A stretch of DNA of 46,641 nt from Bacteroidaceae bacterium (GTDB lineage Bacteria; Bacteroidota; Bacteroidia; Bacteroidales; Bacteroidaceae): the NCBI GenBank assembly GCA_900770705.1, contig CAAGLF010000007.1, forward strand, positions 1 to 46,641, in the 5' to 3' direction. A program made the position numbers and the translations under genes. The notes below the pieces were generated by a model. The model was given only the letters and a program-made list of their open reading frames with translations, did no database searches and was not told where the DNA came from. Shown piece by piece: positions 40,474-46,641 of the stretch. How positions within the stretch are numbered: the first letter of the stretch is position 1; each line of letters starts with the position of its first letter.

Positions 40474-43011
40474 TTAGCGCACGGAAATCTTCCGTGTCTG
40501 CTTGCCGGCTTTCACTATATAGGTGCCGGCGGGCAGTGCAAGGCCGGTGGCGTCACCGCAGGCGGACTTGGCCACGGCGCGGCCGCTCATATCGTAGACG
40601 ATGACGGCGGTACCGGCTGCTCCGGCCACGTGGATGCGGCCGTTCTGCAGGGATATTTCAGCCTCTCCAGCCTGAGCGGTTGTACTGATGCCGGTAGTGA
40701 TGCCTGTAGCGCTGACAGTGACAGGAGTTTCACCATAGTTGCCCGTTACACGGAGGAGGTAGGTTCCGGCCGTGGGGACATTGTAGGTGATACTATAGGT
40801 GTATGTGGATGTTTCGTAGTCGTAGTTGGTATTACTGGAGGCTACGGCCGCCGTTGTATTGCCGGCGGCGTACAGGTCGCCGTAGAAGTACTGCGAACTA
40901 ATGATGCTCAGTTCGCCGGCCTCGCAGGTAATGCTGTACCAGACGGGCATACTGCGGCTGGCGGCGGCCAGCGTGTTCTCTCCCGCGGTGAGTTCCAGCG
41001 GATTGTCTGCGGTTTCGCCCGGCACATAGTCGCGAAGGCTGAGTACGATGGTCTTGCCTTCCTGGGCAGTGTATGTCACGACGTTGATCCATATCTGGTC
41101 GCCAGTTTTCACGGGATATGTACCCTTGAATGTCGTACCTTCGCTTGACGACTGTGCTATGCTGTGTGCATAGTTCTCGCTGGAGGTGTACACATAGACG
41201 TCTGAGTGGCCGCTATAGTCGGAAGCGTATTCATAATTGATGTCGGAGGAAATCTCAAGCATACCATCGGCTGTTGCCGTGTACGTGTACCAGCTATTGA
41301 GTATCGTGGTGGAAACGCTGCTGGCACCATCTGTGATTTCCAGGGCCATGCCTTTGCTTTCGCCTTCTTTATATTCCTCTTCATACAGCTCGAAAGTGGT
41401 GTCTTCAGCGATGTTCTCGAAGCAAATCAGGTAGGTGTTTCCGGCTACAACCTCAATTTTGGAAACAGTGACATCTTTCGTGACAGGGTAGTAGCCGTAG
41501 TAGCTTTCCGTACCGCGGGGGAAGGTGACGGAGATGGCGAGGTCGGTGTCGATATTGAGCCATCCGGTGGTCGTTGCGGTGTAGGAGTAGTATTTCTTGC
41601 TGCCGGCTGCAAGATTGTTGCTGCCACTCATTGCAGTAATGGGGTTGGTGGCCAAATCGCCGGGCTGTACCTCATCCAGGGCTACGTGGTAGGTGAAGCC
41701 GTTGGTGCCTTCGGCCAGTGTCCAGGCCAGGATGTACGAAGTGTTGGGGCTGACCGTGTACCTCAGGCTGTTGGTGCCGCTGGCGAGGCTGGTGTAGGAG
41801 CTCGACGTGCTGTAGAGGGCCATTCGGGTGTTGTAGTTGTAGAAAGTCTGGTCGCAGGTGACGTTCAGAATGTACTGTCCCTCTTCCGGTACGGTGATTT
41901 TGTAGTAATAGGTGCCGTCGGCAGCGGGTACATTGTGGTCGCCCGTCTCGATGGTAAGGGGGTTGTCGAAACTGTCGCCCTCGGCGAGTTCCGTCTGGGT
42001 GAAGTAGAAGGTTTCGTCTGCCTCGGTGGCGTTAGCCTTTTCGATGGAAATCAGATAGGTGCCGGCAGTAGCCTGGTAGCGGAGGTCGAAACTTCCCGTT
42101 ACGCTGGCAGCGGGCGAATAGTCGGAGCAGGTGCGGAACACTTTCACGGCGCCGCTCGTCAGTGTGGCCTCGGTGTCGATACCGAGGAATACGGTATGGT
42201 CGACGGTGAAGCTGTACCAGTAGGTTCCGGCGGCAGCGGGGAGCACGTTGCCGGTCGCGGAACCTTCATAGGGCATATCGCAGGAGGCACCGGTTACGGC
42301 TTCTGTGGTCTTGAAGGTGCAGAATAACGGAGAATAGGTGCTGAACAGGATATAATAGGTCTTGCCTGCTGCTACACCGTACTTGCCCTCGTATTCACTG
42401 TTGCTGTTGTACTGTGTGGAGATAGTAGAGGGGGTTCCGTCTGTGCCTTCTTGAATGGTTACGTTTGACATAGAGGAGGCAGACGTGATGGAAAGAATGC
42501 CGTCGATGTCCGGTGTGTAGACCAGATAGGTCGGCTTGAGTTCGTAGGAGGCCTGGTTGTATTTGCTCGGTACGAAAACTTTCGTGTCCGTGGCTACGAT
42601 GGCGTCTTCGTAGCTGTTGCCGCCGGAAACGTTGGCGTTTTCGACCGATGCAGTAAAGGCAACTTCAGATCCGTAGACTGCAGCCGCGATATAGACCGTG
42701 GTGTTCTTGGCCACGGGATAGGTGTAACCTGAATAGTCGGACAGGGAAATGCCTGTGATGTTGGTGGAGTACGTTCCGTCCGTGGTGCACTGGAAAGATA
42801 CATAGGCGTCTCCGGACTTTCTTACGGTGATCAACTGGTCCTGATCGGCAGGAGTGGTGTACTTGAAGTACGCCGTATTCTGCGTCTCGGCACTTTCGAA
42901 AGTTTGAGTGTTCGAGCCTATTGTGAGGTCCAATGCTGTTTCGACCGAAGTCTGTGCAAAGGCCACGCATACGGCAAGTTGCAGGATAAAGAAGAGTAGA
43001 TTTCTTTTCAT
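40474..43011 (-). CDS. Secreted seven-module PPC-like repeat protein, T9SS-type
   Basis: The 845-residue protein has a signal peptide (MKRNLLFFILQLAVCVAFA) and about seven repeats of 100-110 residues. They start near residues 22, 131, 241, 345, 449, 549 and 665. Each has the pattern G-(D/E)-x-x-x-N-P-L-x-(I/L), a short turn, then a W/Y-Y-x-(Y/I/V)-T strand and G-x-L-x-I. This resembles the bacterial pre-peptidase C-terminal (PPC) beta-sandwich. The last 65 residues form a T9SS-like sorting domain (VIVYDMSGRAVAK, then LPAGTYIVKAGKQTRKISVR). No catalytic domain is present. Function is unknown; binding or surface presentation is a guess. It is the first of three consecutive T9SS cargo genes. Confidence 0.85.
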   Translation of the reverse strand: MKRNLLFFILQLAVCVAFAQTSVETALDLTIGSNTQTFESAETQNTAYFKYTTPADQDQLITVRKSGDAYVSFQCTTDGTYSTNITGISLSDYSGYTYPVAKNTTVYIAAAVYGSEVAFTASVENANVSGGNSYEDAIVATDTKVFVPSKYNQASYELKPTYLVYTPDIDGILSITSASSMSNVTIQEGTDGTPSTISTQYNSNSEYEGKYGVAAGKTYYILFSTYSPLFCTFKTTEAVTGASCDMPYEGSATGNVLPAAAGTYWYSFTVDHTVFLGIDTEATLTSGAVKVFRTCSDYSPAASVTGSFDLRYQATAGTYLISIEKANATEADETFYFTQTELAEGDSFDNPLTIETGDHNVPAADGTYYYKITVPEEGQYILNVTCDQTFYNYNTRMALYSTSSSYTSLASGTNSLRYTVSPNTSYILAWTLAEGTNGFTYHVALDEVQPGDLATNPITAMSGSNNLAAGSKKYYSYTATTTGWLNIDTDLAISVTFPRGTESYYGYYPVTKDVTVSKIEVVAGNTYLICFENIAEDTTFELYEEEYKEGESKGMALEITDGASSVSTTILNSWYTYTATADGMLEISSDINYEYASDYSGHSDVYVYTSSENYAHSIAQSSSEGTTFKGTYPVKTGDQIWINVVTYTAQEGKTIVLSLRDYVPGETADNPLELTAGENTLAAASRSMPVWYSITCEAGELSIISSQYFYGDLYAAGNTTAAVASSNTNYDYETSTYTYSITYNVPTAGTYLLRVTGNYGETPVTVSATGITTGISTTAQAGEAEISLQNGRIHVAGAAGTAVIVYDMSGRAVAKSACGDATGLALPAGTYIVKAGKQTRKISVR

Positions 43012-43061
43012 AAGCCTGAATAGTTTGTGGTATGATTAATGTAAATTTAGTTTTCCGGCTG

Positions 43062-43069
43062 CAAATGTA
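43062..43069 (-). promoter_or_regulatory. Candidate -7 element of PPC-like gene
   Basis: TACATTTG on the minus strand matches TAnnTTTG, 50 bases before the start codon. A proper -33 TTTG at 19-20 bases is not present. Confidence 0.45.
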
Positions 43070-43191
43070 CAAATTTTCACAAAAGCGGAAGATTCAGGCC
43101 TTGTTAAAATGGAGAGATTATCTATGAACGGGAGAATTTGTTGTTTGAAACATACGATATAATAGACAAACGGAAGACGGCGGCATAGGTC

Positions 43192-43280
43192 GGAGAAATT
43201 TTTGCCGCAGAAAAAAGAATTTCTGCGGCAGAAAGAAAAACTTTCGCCGCAGAAATTTACTTTATGTCCGCAGAAAAATG
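43192..43280. repeat. Dispersed intergenic element with alternative hairpins, murF/PPC gap
   Basis: The block GCCGCAGAAA occurs at 43204-43213, inverted at 43220-43229, and direct again at 43246-43255, with a partial copy at 43268-43276. The first two form a perfect 11-bp stem (43203-43213 with 43220-43230). The second and third form a longer stem (10 bp plus GAAAG/CTTTC with one bulge). The two stems exclude each other. On the minus strand the element directly follows the murF stop at 43292, so it may end murF transcription. The other part of the 280-base gap holds the PPC-like gene's promoter and leader. Confidence 0.72.
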
Positions 43281-43291
43281 ACGGGCAGGCT

Positions 43292-44617
43292 TCAGAGCTG
43301 TTCGGGAAGTTCGAAGAGGCGGTTCCCGTTGCTGCCCTTGATGAGGATAAGGCGGCCGGAGATATCCGTGGTGCGCAGTGCGGCCTTCACGGCCTCGACG
43401 TCGGGGAAGAGTCTCAGTCCGTGCAGGCGGCCGGTGTCGGCGGTGCGGCGGACGGCGGCCTGCATTTCCTCGCCAACGAGCCATACTGTGGGCACTTCCA
43501 TTGCGCTGAGGCGGCGGAGCACGGCATCGTGCTCTTCGTCCGAGGCTTCTCCCAGTTCGCGCATACCGCCCAGGATGACCATCTTGGCCGTATGCGGAAT
43601 GAGCGCAAAGTTCTGGAGCGCGGCCTGCATACTTGTGGGATTGGCATTGTAGGCATCGACAATCAGCTCGTTGCGCGTGGTGCGGAGCAGCTCCGAACGG
43701 TTGTTGCGCGGCTCGTAGGCGGCGAGGGCAGCCGACACCTCCTCCTCGGATACGCCGAAGCGCAGTCCTACGGCCGCGGCTGCGAGCGCGTTGGTCAGAT
43801 TGTAACTGCCGATGAGGCGTGTCTGTACTTCCTGCCACTCCAGATCTTCGCGCTGGCGCCACCGGAAGCGCAGATAGGGCGTACAGCTGACTACCTCGCC
43901 CGTGATGTCGGCATCGCTTTCGGGGCAGCCGTAGGTGATGGCGGGCAGGTGGTGTGCAATGGAGCGGAGGTGGGGATTGTCGGCATCGAGGAAGATAAAC
44001 GTATCTTCGCGGCTGCGCAGATTGTCGTAGAGTTCGCCTTTCGTACGCACGACCCCCTCGAATGAGCCAAAGCCTTCGAGGTGGGCCTTTCCCACATTGG
44101 TAATCAGGCCGCAGTCGGCCTCGACCATTTCGGAAAGAAAGCGGATCTCGCCGGGGTGATTGGCCCCCGTTTCTACCACGGCAATGTCGTGTTGGGGCGT
44201 CAGACGGAGCAGAGTGCGCGGCACTCCTATGTGATTGTTCAGGTTACCTTCCGTGAAGAGCACGCGATGTCGGCGGGCCAGCACAGTGGCGGTGAGTTCC
44301 TTGGTCGTGGTCTTGCCGTTGGTGCCGGTAATCTGCAGGATGGGGGTGCGGAGTGTACGCCGGTGGAGCCGGGCGAGTTGCTGCAATGCCTCCAGTACAT
44401 CGGGAACGAGCAGCATTCTGTCGTCGGCAGCTGCCACTTCGGCGTTGTCTACGACAGCGTAGGCGCAACCGGCTTCCAAGGCCTTCGGGGCGAAGCGGTT
44501 GCCATCGAAGTTGGCACCGCGTAGGGCAAAGAAGAGGGAGTCGGGCGGACAGTTACGTGTGTCGGTTGTCACGACAGGGTGTTGCCGGAAGATGGCGTAG
44601 AGTTCGGAGATGTTCAT
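43292..44617 (-). CDS. murF: UDP-MurNAc-tripeptide--D-Ala-D-Ala ligase
   Basis: The 441-residue cytoplasmic ligase adds D-Ala-D-Ala to the peptidoglycan precursor. The ATP-binding loop is QITGTNGKTTTKELTATVL near residue 97. ETGANHPGEI, the NVGKAHLEGFGS motif and the C-terminal DAYNANPTSMQAAL segment are all typical of MurF. The start at 44617 (MNISELYAIFRQHP) gives normal family length; the long in-frame extension upstream is not coding. It stands alone rather than in a division/cell-wall cluster. Confidence 0.95.
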   Translation of the reverse strand: MNISELYAIFRQHPVVTTDTRNCPPDSLFFALRGANFDGNRFAPKALEAGCAYAVVDNAEVAAADDRMLLVPDVLEALQQLARLHRRTLRTPILQITGTNGKTTTKELTATVLARRHRVLFTEGNLNNHIGVPRTLLRLTPQHDIAVVETGANHPGEIRFLSEMVEADCGLITNVGKAHLEGFGSFEGVVRTKGELYDNLRSREDTFIFLDADNPHLRSIAHHLPAITYGCPESDADITGEVVSCTPYLRFRWRQREDLEWQEVQTRLIGSYNLTNALAAAAVGLRFGVSEEEVSAALAAYEPRNNRSELLRTTRNELIVDAYNANPTSMQAALQNFALIPHTAKMVILGGMRELGEASDEEHDAVLRRLSAMEVPTVWLVGEEMQAAVRRTADTGRLHGLRLFPDVEAVKAALRTTDISGRLILIKGSNGNRLFELPEQL

Positions 44618-44668
44618 ATCAGTGGACGTTTGGGGCCGGAAAGTACGTGAAGAAAAGCTTTCCGCCTG

Positions 44669-44676
44669 CAAAGGTA
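44669..44676 (-). promoter_or_regulatory. Candidate -7 element of murF
   Basis: TACCTTTG on the minus strand matches TAnnTTTG, 51 bases before the murF start. The dispersed element at 44681-44765 lies immediately upstream, where a -33 box would be expected. Confidence 0.5.
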
Positions 44677-44680
44677 GCGA

Positions 44681-44765
44681 AGTTCGGAGATATTTTTTCG
44701 TACCGCCTTTGTAATTTGTCGTATCAGGCCCGAAATTTTTCTTTTCGCCGTAGTTCTTCCACGTA
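44681..44765. repeat. Dispersed intergenic element, murF/folP divergent region
   Basis: A diverged copy: AGTTCGGAGATATTTTTTCG resembles the lptF-side copy (AGTTCGGAGGAATTTTTTC), and CAGGCCCGAAATTT is shared with the copy upstream of hppA. It ends in TTTCGCCGTAGTTCTTCC. It lies between the murF and folP promoters in a 291-base gap with no gene. Confidence 0.55.
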
Positions 44766-44791
44766 GAAACGGAAGAATTTGCGGGTTTTGC

Positions 44792-44822
44792 TTTGCCTTT
44801 TTCCCCGCTTGCCGTATTTTTG
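44792..44822 (+). promoter_or_regulatory. Promoter of folP-cdaA
   Basis: TTTG at 44792-44795, a 19-base spacer and TATTTTTG at 44815-44822 match the consensus in sequence and spacing. The leader to the folP start is about 83 bases. Confidence 0.75.
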
Positions 44823-44908
44823 TAGGCCGAAGCCTCTGGAGTAAATCCTGCCGGCCCAGCAGACGTCCGTACCTGCAAGGGCCGCCGGCTGATAAACTTG
44901 TCAGACAA

Positions 44909-45775
44909 ATGATACGACACTATCCGAATAATTACACCCTTAACTGCAATGGCCGCATGCTGGAACTGGATACCCCCAAAGTGATGGGAATCCTGAATGT
45001 CACCCCTGACTCCTTTTATGCGGGCAGTCGCCGGCAGACGGAGGCCGACATTGCGCAGCGCACGGTAGAGATCGGTGAACAGGGCGGCCACATCATCGAC
45101 ATCGGTGCCTATTCCACCCGTCCGGGTGCAGACGAAGTGACGCCCGAAGAGGAGCTGCGGCGCCTCAGGTTTGCGCTCGAAATCGTTCGGAGGGAGGCTC
45201 CGGAGGCCATTGTGTCGGTAGATACGTTCCGTGCCGACGTAGCCTGTGCCTGTGTGGAGGAATTTGGCGTCGACATCGTCAATGACATTTCGGGCGGCGA
45301 TCTCGATGCCGATATGTTCCCCACCGTGGCGCGTCTGGGCGTGCCTTACATTCTTATGCACATCCAGGGCGAGCCGCGCACTATGCAACAGGCTCCTGCC
45401 TACGGAAACGTCGAGCGTGAAGTGTTTCAATATCTCGCTGAACGCCTGTCGCGCCTGCGTAGCTTGGGCGCAAAGGATATTATCCTCGATCCCGGCTTCG
45501 GCTTCGGCAAGACGCTGGTGCACAACTACACGCTGATGGCCGCGCTCGAGGACTTTCACCAATTCTCTGTGCCACTGCTCGTCGGCATATCCCGCAAATC
45601 GATGATTTACAAGCTGCTCGGCGGAACGCCTGCCGATGCACTCAATGGCACGACGGCACTGAATATGACCGCCTTGCTCAAAGGAGCGCATATCCTGCGT
45701 GTTCACGACGTGAAAGCCGCGGTCGAGGCCGTCAGGATATACGGGGCGCTTGCCCAGGCTCCCGATGGGAGGTGA
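44909..45775 (+). CDS. folP: Dihydropteroate synthase
   Basis: The 288-residue TIM-barrel enzyme joins p-aminobenzoate to dihydropterin pyrophosphate in folate synthesis and is the target of sulfonamides. Family motifs in order: MGILNVTPDSFYAGS near residue 25, DIGAYSTRPGAD near 62, IVNDISGGD near 123, DPGFGFGKT near 195, and LLVGISRKSM near 220. All look intact. cdaA follows 75 bases downstream on the same strand, an arrangement common in Bacteroidetes. Confidence 0.96.
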   Translation: MIRHYPNNYTLNCNGRMLELDTPKVMGILNVTPDSFYAGSRRQTEADIAQRTVEIGEQGGHIIDIGAYSTRPGADEVTPEEELRRLRFALEIVRREAPEAIVSVDTFRADVACACVEEFGVDIVNDISGGDLDADMFPTVARLGVPYILMHIQGEPRTMQQAPAYGNVEREVFQYLAERLSRLRSLGAKDIILDPGFGFGKTLVHNYTLMAALEDFHQFSVPLLVGISRKSMIYKLLGGTPADALNGTTALNMTALLKGAHILRVHDVKAAVEAVRIYGALAQAPDGR

Positions 45776-45850
45776 AGGGAGCAACTCCGTGAAAGCGGCG
45801 TGCGCAGCCGTTGCGGCTACAGCCGGCCAACAAACGCCTAAAACGACAAA

Positions 45851-46621
45851 ATGATGATAGATTTCGGCTTTAAGGACTTTGCAGACATACTCTTCGTCGC
45901 CTTACTCCTATATTATATATACCGGCTGATGAAGGAATCGAGTTCTGCGAACGTGTTTTCCGGCATTCTTGTGTTCATATTCGTATGGATATTGGTTTCC
46001 CAGGTTTTCGAAATGCGTCTGCTGGGTGGTATCCTCGACCAAATGATGAGTCTCGGTGCACTGGGTCTGATTATCCTGTTTCAAGAAGAAATCCGCCACT
46101 TCCTTTCGACCATCGGCACGAGCCAACGCGGCGGTCGCCTGCTCAGACTTTTCCGCAGAAAGAAGGAAGAGCAGGTTCACCGCGAGGATATTATGCCAAT
46201 TGTGATGGCTTGTATGAGTATGTCGAAGCAAAAGGTCGGTGCGTTGATTGTAATCGAAGGTAACGTGGGGCTGAACGATGTGATACGGTCGGGAGACCTG
46301 ATTAATGCCAATATCAATCAGCGACTTATCGAGAATGTTTTTTTCAAGAATTCGCCGCTGCACGACGGAGCAATGGTAATCAGTCATAAGCGCATAGCTG
46401 CCGCCGGTTGCATACTCCCCGTAAGCCACGACTCCGACATACCGAAGGCGCTGGGTCTCAGACACCGTGCGGCCTTGGGAATATCGCAGAAAAGCGACTG
46501 CCTGGCCATTATCATTTCCGAGGAAACGGGAAATATCTCCACGGCCCGCGGCGGACAGTTCCATCTGCGCCTTTCGGCAGAAGAACTGGAAAGTGCGCTT
46601 ACGGCCGAATGGGAGGACTGA
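45851..46621 (+). CDS. cdaA: Diadenylate cyclase CdaA
   Basis: The 256-residue membrane-anchored enzyme makes cyclic di-AMP from two ATP. Three N-terminal hydrophobic segments (about 10-28, 35-52 and 60-78) are followed by the DAC domain with the catalytic DGA at 172-174 (PLHDGAMVI) and RHR at 204-206 (GLRHRAALGIS). Length is typical for CdaA. Cyclic di-AMP controls potassium and turgor and cell-wall balance. In Firmicutes cdaA is linked to cdaR and glmM; here its partner is folP. The gene ends 20 bases before the window edge, so downstream partners are not visible. Confidence 0.95.
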   Translation: MMIDFGFKDFADILFVALLLYYIYRLMKESSSANVFSGILVFIFVWILVSQVFEMRLLGGILDQMMSLGALGLIILFQEEIRHFLSTIGTSQRGGRLLRLFRRKKEEQVHREDIMPIVMACMSMSKQKVGALIVIEGNVGLNDVIRSGDLINANINQRLIENVFFKNSPLHDGAMVISHKRIAAAGCILPVSHDSDIPKALGLRHRAALGISQKSDCLAIIISEETGNISTARGGQFHLRLSAEELESALTAEWED

Positions 46622-46641
46622 ACGCACGACGGAGAAACTAC

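Overview
The window (about 46.6 kb, GC-rich) looks like chromosome of a member of the Bacteroidales, most likely a Prevotellaceae-type organism. Reasons: promoters fit the Bacteroides pattern (TTTG, about 19-20 bp, TAnnTTTG); complex I has a fused nuoCD and lacks nuoE, nuoF and nuoG; three large secreted proteins end in type IX secretion (T9SS)-like C-terminal sorting domains; a glsA-glsB-type glycine-lipid pair, a membrane pyrophosphatase and a folP-cdaA pair are present. No phage, transposase, integrase or CRISPR array was seen. Most of the window is ordinary core genome.

Layout. 1-3.0 kb: a perfect 59-bp inverted repeat at the very edge, a MATE transporter, an AraC-type regulator and the broken start of an RND efflux adaptor. 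3.3-5.5 kb: hppA. 5.6-10.1 kb, minus strand: a NUDIX hydrolase - tex - tadA - yraN - birA run. 10.7-12.6 kb, plus strand: glsA-glsB-like acyltransferases. 12.7-17.2 kb, minus strand: lptF/G - ribBA - aspartate aminotransferase. 17.6-18.7 kb: a GH43 enzyme. 19.0 kb: tRNA-Met. 19.2-29.6 kb, minus strand: nuoA-B-CD-H-I-J-K-L-M-N. 30.3-43.0 kb, minus strand: three T9SS-type secreted proteins (a 2223-aa fibronectin/adhesin mosaic, an M6-type metalloprotease, a seven-module PPC-like protein). 43.3-46.6 kb: murF, then folP and cdaA on the plus strand.

Function. The pyrophosphatase and the 11-subunit-type complex I both build ion gradients. The tex-birA and lptF-ribBA-aspC runs and murF/folP/cdaA are housekeeping (translation accuracy, biotinylation, LPS export, riboflavin, amino acids, cell wall, folate, c-di-AMP). 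The GH43 enzyme and the three T9SS cargoes face outside and probably act on host or dietary glycans and proteins.

The strongest unexplained signal is a family of about ten intergenic elements (roughly 75-130 bp). They are built from A/T tracts alternating with CTGCGGCG/CGCCGCAG or CGGCCCG blocks, can fold into hairpins, and nearly all lie just upstream of a gene start, two of them inside the nuo operon. I know of no named element that matches them.
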